Shown piece by piece: positions 21,930 to 31,925 of a DNA stretch of 64,000 nt. Numbering within the stretch: position 1 is the first letter of the stretch; each line of letters begins with the position of its first letter. The translations under genes were made by a program, and so were the position numbers. The stretch covers positions 1 to 64,000 of the forward strand of contig JBAIAA010000433.1 in the NCBI GenBank assembly GCA_037893245.1. Direction: 5' to 3'. The stretch comes from Crossaster papposus. Taxonomy: Eukaryota; Echinodermata; Asteroidea; Velatida; Solasteridae. The notes under the pieces are model-generated. The model was not told the origin of the DNA. It saw only the letters and a list, made by a program, of their open reading frames with translations, and did not search any database.

Positions 21930-22395
21930 TCCTAAATTCAACCTTACTTCACCCTACTTCACCCTAGTTAACCCTGCTTGTCGTACTTAACCGTAGTGTG
22001 ACCGTACTGTGAACGTACTTCAAACGCAGTTCGACCGTAGTTGACCGTACTTCGACCGTAGTGTCGTGGTTACTACGGTCAACTACGGTCAACTACGGTC
22101 CACACTACGGTCAAGTAGGGTCAACTAGGGTCAACTAGGGTCAACTAGGGTTAACTACGTATATACTAGGCTCACAGTACGGTATAGGTATTCAAGGTGA
22201 CCGTATAAATATTTTCAACATGTTGAAAACCTTTGGGCTAACTACGGCCAAATCATGGCTTTCCTCAAGGTCTAAGTACGTTCAGAACTACGGTCCACTA
22301 CGTTTAACTACGTTTAACTACGTTTAACTACGACTACTAGGGTCTACTACGGTCAACTACGGTCACACCGTACTACGTTCAACTACGTTCATGAC
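21930..22395. repeat. Harbinger right subterminal repeats
   Basis: About 460 bp of ACTACGGTCAACTACG-type words in both orientations, ending in the terminal inverted repeat. Mirrors 15436-15770. It lies just upstream of the transposase start and so also covers its promoter region. Confidence 0.8.
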
Positions 22396-22418
22396 CGTAA
22401 GATGTGACCGGGGCTTTA

Positions 22419-23060
22419 GGATGATGTGGGAAGTGAATATGCCTAATTTCAGAATAATATAGAAGTTATAACCAAATTTAACTGCTTTATTTTGCCAACC
22501 CAAGCATGAGTTGTTGAGCACCGTGCGAACAAGAAATAGTTAATTGTAGTTATTGTATAAATAATAAAACAAATAAGTAGCCACAATTATTAATATTTAC
22601 TTGTATTATCAGTTTAATGGTATATTGTTGTTGTATTGTTGTCTTGTTACAGCTAGCTAGTCTAGGTGTGGCTGACAGAACTACCATAACAAACATGAAA
22701 CGGAGTAGTCGTCTTGATGGAACCTTGACAAATCACCAGCATCATGAAGGAGAGAACGTAATCGCTGTGGCCTCCAGATTCATCATGGTATCCTGCCGTA
22801 ATAATCTCCTTCACCAAAGGTAAGTGCGGAGCCTCTAAAAGGACATATGACGAAAACAAATGGAATGCCCTCGTAATTTGTGGGTTCACGTTAACCTTGC
22901 GTCAAGACCGTGCTGTAAAACATATTTACTTAACCGATTTCTAACAATTGCACAAAATGATTTTGAGCGCAGGAAATTATTTCAAGCGCACAAAAAATAA
23001 AGTATTTCGAGCGCACAAAATTATTTCGAGCTCACGAAATTATTTTTTTCGAGCGCACGA
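22419..23060. other. Noncoding spacer
   Basis: No gene recognised. Diverged relatives of the following satellite (CGAGCGCACAAAATTATTT) begin near 22965. Confidence 0.5.
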
Positions 23061-23072
23061 AATAAGTCATTT

Positions 23073-23353
23073 CGTGGGCACGAAATGATTTCGTGGGCAC
23101 GAAATGATTTCGTGGGCACGAAATGATTTCGTGGGCACGAAATGATTTCGTGGGCACGAAATGATTTCGTGGGCACGAAATGATTTCGTGGGCACGAAAT
23201 GATTTCGTGGGCACGAAATGATTTCGTGGGCACGAAATGATTTCGTGGGCACGAAATGATTTCGTGGGCACGAAATGATTTCGTGGGCACGAAATGATTT
23301 CGTGGGCACGAAATGATTTCGTGGGCACGAAATGATTTCGTGGGCAAGAAATA
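23073..23353. repeat. 19-bp palindromic minisatellite
   Basis: Fourteen perfect units of CGTGGGCACGAAATGATTT plus a partial, diverged one. Each unit contains ATTTCGTG-GG-CACGAAAT, an 8-bp inverted repeat. Three units make 57 bp, so all frames stay open (19-residue repeats), which is not coding evidence. Confidence 0.95.
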
Positions 23354-23693
23354 CAAAACTAAATTTATTTTGTCACGGTGATTACTATTCGTCATATGTC
23401 CCATTAGGGGTTCCGTAGATAAGAAATGTAATCCATAATGTAGAATCCCATTTGTCACACATAAATTAAGACAGCTGTATACCCTCTTACATCCCCCCAT
23501 GACATGTACCACATGTAAATAAACAATGCCATTTTTCCTAAACTTGCTTCCTCCCCCCCCCCCCCCCCTTCAGAACCAAAAATATATATGATCTGTAAAC
23601 AACAAATACTTTTGCCCATTCCTCTCCCACTACTCCCAATTGCATGTAATCCCTTTAAAGTTTAATTAGTTTAATTTGTGGCTTTCTTATCAG

Positions 23694-23749
23694 GAAAGTA
23701 CTGCGTCCGGTACACTGATGGTGTGACACGCTGCCTATTTGAGCACCAG
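23694..23749 (+). CDS. Possible small exon upstream of the Crypton-like gene
   Basis: Bounded by an acceptor (CTTTCTTATCAG) and a donor (CAG|GTGAGA), it reads KYCVRYTDGVTRCLFEHQ and ends in phase 0, matching the phase-0 acceptor at 25009. The join is plausible but rests on splice signals and phase only; I cannot assign a domain. Confidence 0.35.
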
Positions 23750-23832
23750 GTGAGAAAATTACCATAGAATGCATTAATTAACAACAGACAGGTTAGGAAG
23801 AATACAAATGAAATGCGTAATTCTTCCAAATA

Positions 23833-24418
23833 GGCACTTGGGGAGACAAATTAGCGTAAGTTTTTAGGTAATAAGGAGACAGTGGCACTTAGGGAGACAT
23901 TTCAGTGTCTCCCTAAGTGTCTATCTACCCTAAAAAAACGATATTTGGGATTTATTTTTGTCCTAGAACGACAGATTTTGGTCTAAATAGCAAATTTTGA
24001 AGATCTTAGACAAAAGGGTTAGGGTAAACAAGTTAGGACTGTTTTAAGTTTGTGTACATCTCTATGGGATTGTCTCCCCAATTTGGAGGTATAATAATAA
24101 TAATTACCATTATTTTACTTAATGGGCACTTTGGGAGACAAATTAGCGATAGTTTTGATTCACTTGGGAGACAGTGGCACTTAGGGAGACATTTCAGTGT
24201 CTCCCTAAGTGTCTAGCTACCCCACAAAACGATATTTGGGAGTTATTTTGGCTCGGAGAAGACAGATTTGGGTCTAAATAGCATAAATATGTAATTTCGT
24301 GGCGAAAGCTCTAGGTAAAAACGGGTTAGGGTACAAAAAAGATTGTGCACGTCTCTATGGGATTGTCTCCCAAAGTACCCATTTGGGCGTTTTATTATTA
24401 TTATTATTATTAATATGA
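23833..24418. repeat. Two direct copies of a hairpin-bearing repeat
   Basis: Copy 1 (23833 to about 24108) and copy 2 (about 24124-24418) share GGGAGACAAATTAGCG, ACGATATTTGGGA, TCTCTATGGGATTGTCTCCC and intervening order, with about 15-20% divergence by eye. Each has a perfect 14-bp stem CACTTAGGGAGACA/TGTCTCCCTAAGTG (loop TTTCAG) at 23886-23919 and 24178-24211. Copies end in (ATA)n or (TTA)n tracts. Confidence 0.85.
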
Positions 24419-25009
24419 ACAACGCCTGTATTGTACGCTGACTACAAGTATTTAATTAGTGAACTGCTCAGTCTTAGAAGTCATATAATGAATGCACATG
24501 ACACAAATTCTCATTTGAATTACATATCTTTTTATGAAGAGGATAACTACCGGTATGTCGTCAGTTAAGTTGCACATCAAGGGCGAATGTGGGTGGGGTG
24601 GTTGCTTGTGATGGTGTTAAAATGGATAGTATATTTTAGAGATAACCCAAAGAAATTGTTATTTGTTTAACCCTTTCAATACCGCATTGTTTTATGGGGT
24701 CACACTGCCCTGTACCGCATTCTTTCACACAACGCACTGTTTTATGCAACTTGCAGCGTTTACTATTTGTAAACCTCCATTTTCCATTTGAAGACTTCGT
24801 TTTACCGAAAATCATTGTGTATATTATTTGTAGGCAATGAAATGGTCTTTCATATCTGTTAGTTGTTATACAAATAGAACAAAATGTAGTTATATAAAAA
24901 TACACCAGCGACACCAGCTACCCAAGGCCCGGCGCGTCAAACGGCACCCCGTCCACCACCGGCACCCCGTTTAAAATTAAATGTGATTTTGATTTGATTT
25001 CTATGCCAG
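24419..25009. other. Noncoding / intron-like
   Basis: No gene. Contains two tandem CGGCACCCCGT words (about 24940-24970) and a pyrimidine-rich acceptor TGATTTCTATGCCAG ending at 25009. Confidence 0.4.
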
Positions 25010-27053
25010 GTGGCCCATCCGCTGTTCTCGAGTCCGCACTTAAATGGTTCACACAGTCCACAAAGCAGTTCCAGTTGGGATGATGGCCCACAGGCTGATT
25101 CTGGTACAGGACCTGCCGTTTGTCCTCCTCCATATGAAGCCTCAAGTGCCGAGTCACAGAGATCATCAACCGAGGCTACTGAGACCTGTCATATAACAGT
25201 CATGGAGACCAGCAATGGAAGTGGGCACAGGAAATGGGACAAGAAACACTTCTGCTTTTACTGTGAAGTACCTCAATCTAAGTTGCCCTGTCATCTCCAG
25301 TCATGTCACAAAGAAGAGAGCGAAGTTGTAGAGATTGCGTCTGAGACCAACCCGTAAGATACTTCTGTGGACAATCCGCAATGTTGGTAATCATAGGCAC
25401 AATTGCCAAGTCCTTCGGGAAGGCCGGGGTGCACTTATTGTAGGATATAGGCCTAATCATAAGGTAGCTCCACATGCATACGGACCGTGCATATATTGTT
25501 ATGGCTATTATATGTGAAGTGATCTCTGGCGTCACCAGTGTCCACTGAAACCTGCGCTCCCTGCACACTCGCATGGTAGCAGTACCACGACTCCTCTGCG
25601 TAGACGTGTTGCTCACAAGAGTGATTTGTTAAAGCCTCCACCTGTCGGTGTGTCTTTCCAGTTGAACCAGGTTCTTATTCCGTTGAAGAGAGATGAGGTG
25701 ACTCTGCTGGCCAAGAATGACACTTTGATTGTGGAAGTAGCCAAGCGGGAATACGCGAAACTCGGGCACGATGTAGATCAACATGGCTACATCCGAAACA
25801 AGATACGGGAATTGGGTCGTCTTGTCATACAACTCCGAAAGAATACACACCAGCCAAATGCATCACTTGAATTATTTGTGCACCCCCACTACGTGAATGA
25901 TATCATCAAGGCTGTTCATGGTCTAGCTGGCTTTAATGAAGACAAGCAGTTGTATGATGTTCCGTCTCTAGCTTTAAAGATTGGACATTCCATCAAGAAG
26001 TGTGCACTCATACTTAAAGGAAATGCTCTAGATTCTGGCCAAAAGCAAAAAGCGCAACACGCTGAAGAATTTCTGCAGTTGTGCGAACTGACCTGGCGAG
26101 ACCGTGTATCCACCCATGCACACAGAACACTGTACCAAGAAAAGCGCAACAAACCTAAAATTCTGCCGACAAATGCTGATGTTGTGAAAATGTCGGCGTT
26201 CCTCCATGAAGCTGGCAACAGGGAAATGGAACTTGTCCAGGATGCTCGGGGCGAACAAATCGGACCAGCTTGGAAGAGATTGAATGAAGTCGCACTGTGC
26301 CACCTTATTATGTTCAACCGCAGAAGGCAGGGGGAAGTATCAAAGATGAAACTAGAAGACTTTCAGAAGCACACAACAGCTAGTGTCAACGGGGAATGCC
26401 TGCTGACTGATCTTGAACGGCATCTGTGCAAGATGTTCAGAGTTGTCGAAATAGTTGGCAAGAGGGGTCGAACTGTTCCTGTGCTTCTCAGCAATGAGGT
26501 GGTGGCGTGGTTGAGTGCTCTGATTGCAAAGAGAAATGAAGCTGGAGTCGCCCACGACAACACCTACTTGTGTGCACGATGTTCTTAAGGAGGTACAGGT
26601 CATATAAGAGGATGTGACTGTATAAGAGTGTACGCAGACATGGCGGGCCTTGACAATGCTGCCAGCATCCGGTCTACAAAACTTCGTAAGCACGTGGCAA
26701 CCGCTTCGCAAATTCTTGCCTTGAAGGAACATCAACTTGAAACACTTGCAAACTTCATGGGTCATGATTTGCGTGTCCATCGTGAATACTACCAGTTGCC
26801 AGATACTGTGCAGAGGGTCACCAAACTTTCTCGGCTTTTTTCCAGCTTGGAGAGGGGAAACTTGCCTTCCCAGCAGGGCAAATCCCTGGATGAACTGCAT
26901 GTCACTGGTGGTAAGGACACAGTCGTTTTAAATTATTTACTCAACAGCAAAAGAAAGACAAAGACATTAATGATTGCTTTTGTTGAAAAATACTTGATCA
27001 GTAATTACTATTCACTAATACATCTTCAACAGCGAAAGAAATCTAAGAAATAA
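25010..27053 (+). pseudogene. Crypton-like tyrosine recombinase, broken
   Basis: The N-terminal part (25010-25357) holds a zinc-finger-like FCFYCEVPQSKLPCHLQSCH. After a frameshift near 25350 the frame 25335-25517 gives RNVGNHRHNCQVLREGRGAL and CIYCYGYY, stopped at 25515, with DLWRHQC just beyond. The long frame 25626-27053 (475 codons) is broken only by one in-frame TAA at 26586-26588. It contains FNRRRQGEVSKM (first catalytic Arg region), GKRGRTVPVLL, STKLRKHVAT (Arg/His box) and GHDLRVHREYY (His and nucleophile Tyr). This order matches the tyrosine-recombinase core of animal Crypton-related proteins. The family call rests on these motifs; 'Crypton-like' rather than a specific clade. Probably dead, but the damage is light. 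Confidence 0.7.
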
Positions 27054-27252
27054 CATTTTGTTATCAGTTCACAATATATGATAACAAATGGTTTACGTCT
27101 TTTTGTGCATTTCTTTTGCTATTGCTCCTGCATTACAGAACAAGAAAGAGAAATAAAGAAAAATAGAAAGCAAGAAACAGACCACAGAAAATTGACAAGA
27201 GTTGAGTCCACTTTTCTGATTTTACATGCAGGACAACAAACCCGCTTGACTT
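27054..27252. other. Short noncoding stretch before the hexanucleotide array
   Basis: A-rich (AAGAAAGAGAAATAAAG) and AT-rich; no gene. Confidence 0.4.
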
Positions 27253-27895
27253 TCTCCCTCTCCCTCTCCCTCTCCCTCTCCCTCTCCCTCTCCCTCTCCC
27301 TCTCCCTCTCCCTCTCCCTCTCCCTCTCCCTCTCCCTCTCCCTCTCCCTCTCCCTCTCCCTCTCCCTCTCCCTCTCCCTCTCCCTCTCCCTCTCCCTCTC
27401 CCTCTCCCTCTCCCTCTCCCTCTCCCTCTCCCTCTCCCTCTCCCTCTCCCTCTCCCTCTCCCTCTCCCTCTCCCTCTCCCTCTCCCTCTCCCTCTCCCTC
27501 TCCCTCTCCCTCTCCCTCTCCCTCTCCCTCTCCCTCTCCCTCTCCCTCTCCCTCTCCCTCTCCCTCTCCCTCTCCCTCTCCCTCTCCCTCTCCCTCTCCC
27601 TCTCCCTCTCCCTCTCCCTCTCCCTCTCCCTCTCCCTCTCCCTCTCCCTCTCCCTCTCCCTCTCCCTCTCCCTCTCCCTCTCCCTCTCCCTCTCCCTCTC
27701 CCTCTCCCTCTCCCTCTCCCTCTCCCTCTCCCTCTCCCTCTCCCTCTCCCTCTCCCTCTCCCTCTCCCTCTCCCTCTCCCTCTCCCTCTCCCTCTCCCTC
27801 TCCCTCTCCCTCTCCCTCTCCCTCTCCCTCTCCCTCTCCCTCTCCCTCTCCCTCTCCCTCTCCCTCTCCCTCTCCCTCTCCCCCTCCCCCTCTCC
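27253..27895. repeat. (CCCTCT)n hexanucleotide array
   Basis: About 640 bp of CTCCCT units, essentially perfect until CCCCCTCCCCC changes at the right edge. Open on the plus strand as Ser-Leu repeats, without coding meaning. Confidence 0.97.
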
Positions 27896-27904
27896 GAAGT
27901 CCGA

Positions 27905-28790
27905 ATGACGGCTTTAGCTGGCTGTGGCTATATCGCTACCTTTTTCTGGACCAGTGATGAGGACAGTCTGCTAACTTTCACTAATCACATGAATTCCTTT
28001 CACAGGACCATCAAGTTCACATCAGAGTACTCGCATCATCAGGCCCACTTCCTGGATGTCACCATCCGCAAGGAGGATAACTTAATAACCACTGATCTGT
28101 ATTCTAAACCCACAGACACACACCAGTATCTCCACTCCTCCAGCTGTCACCCTAGGCATTGTAAGACTGGTATAGCATTTAGTCAGGCCCTCAGACTCAA
28201 AAGGATTTGTTCTAACGACTATGATTTCTTCTGCCACTCACAGATACTTAAGAATAACTTGGTTGCCAGGGGTCAAAGCTCCCGCCAAGTTCAACGTGCC
28301 ATTGCCAGAGCCAAAGCCGTACCCAGAAATGTGGCTCTAAAGGTAAAGGCCACCCCCAGACTAATGCCAAACCCATGATCCCCCTGGTGACTACCTTTCA
28401 CCCCAGTCTCCCTTCCCTTCGCAAAATCACAAACGACAGCCATCACATTCTCCACACTTCAGATCGCTTTGTCCGTGCCGTCCCCGACAGCCCTGTGTTG
28501 GCTTATAGACGCCCTCGTAATCTACGATACCTCATTGTTCAAGCCGAAGTTCCCAGCTTGGATACATCTCCTCCCATCCAGAACGGAACTTTCAAGTGCA
28601 GTTCCAGATGTGTGGTTTGCCAGATCCACATCCAGGAGTCTGACTCCTTTTCTGGCCACTCTTCTGGTACCACCCATAAAATTATTGGTAACATCACTTG
28701 TAGTACATATAATGTCGTATATCTCATCTCTTGCAGGTTCTGTGGAGTTTAGTATGTCGGAGAGACCAAAAACGGAGGAGGCCAGAAATC
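27905..28790 (+). pseudogene. Penelope-like element, 3' half
   Basis: Frames 27905-28378 and 28375-28752 encode the C-terminal RT/linker and the start of the endonuclease of a Penelope element: HHQAHFLDVTIRKEDN, DLYSKPTDTHQYLH, SSCHPRHCKTGIAFSQALR, KCSSRCVVC and VVYLISCRFCGV. A TAG replaces the codon before YVGET of the GIY-YIG core (28750-28765), after which the frame decays. The RT catalytic part is missing at the left, where the (CCCTCT)n array begins. Confidence 0.75.
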
Positions 28791-29336
28791 GTAGCTCGCC
28801 TAGAAAATGAAGTCCATTGAAGGTTTTTGGTGGCAACTTTTAAATGGTTGTTCTTTGTCAATGCGAGGGTGCTGAATTCAAATATTTCTGTTGCCCAGCT
28901 GTCAAGTTGCACGTTTAGGCACAATCTTCATCTAGATTTTAATCCCCATGACATCCGTTTGGGGGCCACTAACAGCCCATGGTTGACTCCATACCCTTAA
29001 AAATCTCAGAAATGGCTTCTGTAATCCCACTGCAGAATGTCACCGACTTAGATTAATTAACAATTAACTGTTTATAGACAATGGAGTTTTACAAATGCCA
29101 TAATTATGCTAAAACAATGCTTTTATTGTATACTTTATTTACAATGTTTTATTTTAAGCTCGTATTGAGGGCGTTTTTTTTAATAAAGATATAATTGAAA
29201 TTTGCCCTAGTATGTATGAAGAATAACTTGAGTCTTTCATGCCAAAAAATATAATTGTAAAGGTTTTATTGTCGTGGTAATTAGGTAAGATATGATGCAA
29301 AAGGTAACACTTAGTATAAAAAACCTTTGAATATGG
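28791..29336. other. Noncoding left flank of the Polinton
   Basis: Decayed remains of the Penelope 3' end, then AT-rich unique sequence. No gene. Confidence 0.5.
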
Positions 29337-29341
29337 CCTAA
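29337..29341. repeat. Polinton target-site duplication, left (CCTAA)
   Basis: CCTAA directly precedes the left terminus and recurs at 46273-46277 directly after the right one. Five rather than the usual six bases; the sixth differs (G versus C). Confidence 0.7.
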
Positions 29342-29636
29342 AGTAGTAGGGATATAGCGATCCTAGACTAAATTAAAAAAAAAGGCACTCAAAAAGAGTG
29401 CCTTTTTTTAAACGCTCGAAATTTAGGAGTAGTATGAAACCGACAGGTTCTAGACCAAATTGATTTTCTCGCTTTTTTTAAAACGCTTAAAACGAGTCTA
29501 AAGGCGCCGATGGTGTTGCTGCGTAAGGAGGAGGCTGATCGAAATAATTTTTATTTATCGCGAAGCTGTAAGTTTTTCGATAAGACCTTTTTTTTCTTTA
29601 GACACCAACTCTTCCACGCGTCTTTTAATCTCGGAT
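29342..29636. repeat. Polinton left terminal inverted repeat
   Basis: Starts AGTAGTAGGGATATAGCG and matches the reverse complement of 45976-46272 with few differences. Its inner end contains an inverted copy of the last codons of the gene at 45431-46057. Confidence 0.9.
29377..29409. terminator. Hairpin in the left terminal repeat
   Basis: AAAAAAAGGCACTC, loop AAAAA, GAGTGCCTTTTTTT: a perfect 14-bp stem about 35 bp from the left end, mirrored at 46203-46235. On the right side it lies downstream of the last plus-strand gene, suggesting a role in transcript ending; a terminal replication role is also possible. Confidence 0.6.
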
Positions 29637-29648
29637 AAAAATCTCATT

Positions 29649-29698
29649 TTTATATATATTGAAGAGAACCAGGACGAAAATATTATACAATTAAAAAA
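29649..29698. repeat. Polinton left-arm direct repeat, copy 1
   Basis: TTTTTATATATATTGAAGAG followed by AACCAGGACGAAAATATT recurs at about 30745-30796 in the same orientation. A second word, CTTACGAAACAAATAATA, is also shared (about 29981 and 30628). Confidence 0.85.
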
Positions 29699-29728
29699 GA
29701 TTAAAAACCTACATCTTCGCTTTTTAAT

Positions 29729-29992
29729 CTATTGTTCCATTCCATAAAAAATCATACATTCATAATAATCTTCAATTACTTCAGATTCTAATAATCCTCT
29801 CTTTAGTAAAAAATCGTAAAGATTGTTCATATCGCTTAAAGTAAAATTTTGATTAAACTCGAGAAATATATTTTTCGAGTTCAAGTTTAAGATTTTATCG
29901 TAAAATCTAGGAGAGATTATAGGTTTAGTAATATCGTCTTTATGAATATTTAAACAAACTAATTTTAGTTTTTTTTGCATCTTACGAAACAA
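29729..29992 (-). CDS. Polinton hypothetical protein, 87 aa
   Basis: Starts at ATG 29992. Lys/Asn/Ile-rich, no signal peptide or membrane segment, one acidic C-terminal stretch (ESEVIEDYYECM). Lies just inside the left terminal repeat. I do not recognise it; its base composition matches the element, and the frame is clean. Confidence 0.45.
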   Translation of the reverse strand: MFRKMQKKLKLVCLNIHKDDITKPIISPRFYDKILNLNSKNIFLEFNQNFTLSDMNNLYDFLLKRGLLESEVIEDYYECMIFYGMEQ

Positions 29993-30003
29993 ATAATAAT
30001 TAT

Positions 30004-30111
30004 ATGTCTCTACTTATTTGCAGCCACTCGTGGCTGCAACAAGATGGCTATCTATATTGTACAAAATGTAAAATGCTACAAAGATATTTAGATTTTGATG
30101 CCGAAATTTAA
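30004..30111 (+). CDS. Possible micro-protein with zinc-ribbon pattern, 35 aa
   Basis: ATG at 30004, stop at 30109-30111. The sequence has ICSHSW, nine residues, then CTKC: a C-x-H...C-x2-C arrangement that could bind zinc. Lies between divergent small genes. Too short to be certain it is a gene. Confidence 0.35.
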   Translation: MSLLICSHSWLQQDGYLYCTKCKMLQRYLDFDAEI

Positions 30112-30182
30112 CGGAAAAAAAAACTTGTCGGGGAGATGTCAGACTTTCTCTAATAGCGTGTTGCTATTATTACGCGTTATGT

Positions 30183-30575
30183 ATGAACGACGAATATACG
30201 CCGATAAATTCTATATTAATTATTTGTTGTATTACCAAAAAACAATTTAATAACGCGTTAAAAAAATATTACGAATATAAAAACAGCGATATCAATAAAT
30301 ATTCTATAACTATAACTAAAATTATAAGTTATTTATCCGTCTTTTTTGATAAAGATATCGCGACTAGTTATTTAATAAAAAATATCGCAAATTATATCCG
30401 TTCGCATCTAGACGCGAACGTATATAATTTATTTGATTCTAGAACTATAGCTGCTTATTGCTTTTTAGAATCTCTAACTATTTTAAAAATCTTGTTTATT
30501 AAAACAAAAATATTAAAGAAATTTGACATCAATATTATAACCTTTAACGAATTAGAAAAGTATAGATCTAGTTAA
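30183..30575 (+). CDS. Polinton hypothetical protein, 130 aa
   Basis: Starts at ATG 30183, preceded by an AT-rich leader. Mostly alpha-helical, Lys/Ile/Asn-rich; a weak hydrophobic segment (TILKILFIKTKIL) near the end. No recognised domain. Very AT-rich codon use like the rest of the left arm. Confidence 0.45.
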   Translation: MNDEYTPINSILIICCITKKQFNNALKKYYEYKNSDINKYSITITKIISYLSVFFDKDIATSYLIKNIANYIRSHLDANVYNLFDSRTIAAYCFLESLTILKILFIKTKILKKFDINIITFNELEKYRSS

Positions 30576-30709
30576 AGTCGAGAGATCGTATATTATATAT
30601 AGACGCGAAACTTTTGTTTGCGTATCTTACGAAACAAATAATATGTATACGGCGTCGTATTTATATATAATTATAAATTATTATTTCAATTTTTTTAACA
30701 TATTAGGTT

Positions 30710-31004
30710 TTACCTCCAATAAAAATGAGATTTATTTTTTTCATTTTTATATATATTGAAGAGAACCAGGACGAAAATATTTATACAATTAAAAATTACA
30801 AATTCAATTTTGTTACCTCCAATAAAAATGAGATTTATTTTTTTCATTTTTATATATATTGAAGAGATAAAGGATATCACTTAAAAAAAGTCTAGCTAAA
30901 AAAAAACCTTAAGTAGAATAATACATATATTATAAAGGAAATCACTAAAAAAAAGTCTAGCTAAAAAAAAAAACTTAAGTAGAATAATACATATATTATA
31001 AAGG
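30710..31004. repeat. Duplicated leader blocks upstream of PolB
   Basis: Block 1, TTACCTCCAATAAAAATGAG through ATATATTGAAGAGA, occurs at 30710-30763 and 30813-30867 (period 103). Block 2, AAGTCTAGCTAAAAAAAA through TACATATATTATAAAGG, occurs at about 30876-30938 and 30941-31004. The second block ends five bases before the PolB ATG and includes TATATTATAAAGG, so it is a candidate promoter. Confidence 0.85.
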
Positions 31005-31008
31005 CAAG

Positions 31009-31925
31009 ATGAAGAAACCAACACCAATAGGATACGGACGTTGGCCTAAATCAACCTTGCAAAAATATGTGGAGTGGAATAATATCACGATCACAGAGCG
31101 ACGCCTACGTCGAGACTATATCGACGTCATTAGAGTAGAGGAGAATAAATATAAAAACTTGAATCGCAAGAAACTCGATGAGCTCAAACAAATCGTAGAC
31201 GACCAAGAGTTACAATTTACACCAACTGGTAAACGAGGTCGATTTTTACAAAAGGATTTAATTTTAGCGATTAAATCGTATAAACACCCCGATAGCTTCA
31301 GAGAGGCAGATTTTCAAGTACATAGAGCTTTTAATAACTCTTATAGAAACTGGGAGTTGAATCCCAGGTTGTTTAACAAAGATGTAGAGCAATTCTTTAG
31401 TACGCACGTGCGGCAGATTGAAAAAATTGTTACGTCGGAGCTGAGAGATCTATCGACCATAAAAGTTCAGTTAGGATTTAAAGCGAAATACGATAAAACA
31501 AATCAAGACGGTTTAGTAGAAACCGGAACTTTTACCTTTCTTGGTAAAAAACGAGTTGTTTTAAACGAGAGTCGGATAAAAGAAAATGTCAAAGATCAAA
31601 TCTTTAAAATAAAAGAAAAACACGCCAAAAATACGAGTCAAGGATCGGGTTGGAACCTCGTTGAAATACTCGCGTTTTATATCAACATCGATCGCTATAG
31701 ACCTATGAGTGGAAACTCTTATATAAAATTACCGCCTTTTTTAGAAAACAAAAAAGCTTTTATTAACGTTAAAAACAAAGACAACGAATGTTTACGGTGG
31801 TGTTTGAGAGCCGCTCTCGGTAAATATACAGACAAAGTAAATCAACAAATAAAAGACAAACCCAATTATAAAATCCACGAAGACAATCCATCAATTTACG
31901 ATACAAACGATGGATTCAATTTTAA
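31009..31925 (+). pseudogene. polB: Polinton DNA polymerase B, N-terminal segment
   Basis: ATG at 31009, right after the duplicated leader. About 305 codons without a break, up to the TTAA where a Kolobok-type element entered. The segment is basic, with a SAP-like helix pair (KKLDELKQIVDD) near residue 50 and CLRWCLRAALGK near residue 268, features of the long N-terminal region of Polinton polymerases. The gene continues at 33140. Because of insertion and later frameshifts it cannot give a working enzyme. Confidence 0.85.

Larger units (their letters stand above)
15415..22415. mobile_element. PIF/Harbinger DNA transposon, autonomous
   Basis: The ends TGCGGTGGTCACATCTTACG (15415 on) and, reading inward from 22415, AGCCCCGGTCACATCTTACG are inverted repeats extending to about 45 bp with few mismatches. 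Both are flanked by TTA (15412-15414 and 22416-22418), the 3-bp target duplication of PIF/Harbinger. It carries an intact DDE transposase (minus strand) and a MADF/Myb-like partner (plus strand), the usual two-gene set, transcribed toward each other. Length 7.0 kb, swollen by a (ACCG)n array. Confidence 0.88.

Noticed and set aside
23073..23353. CRISPR array
   Set aside because: Regular units without spacers, in animal DNA.
23021..23512. 19-residue repeat protein (FRAHEIISCPRN...)
   Set aside because: A 19-bp satellite read in three frames; also fits no known family.
27078..27908. Ser-Leu repeat protein of 276 residues
   Set aside because: Pure (CCCTCT)n microsatellite, open by period only.
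29649..31004. Host promoter with TATA boxes
   Set aside because: The repeats are inside the Polinton and AT-rich throughout, so TATA-like words are expected by chance; kept only as a viral-leader hypothesis.
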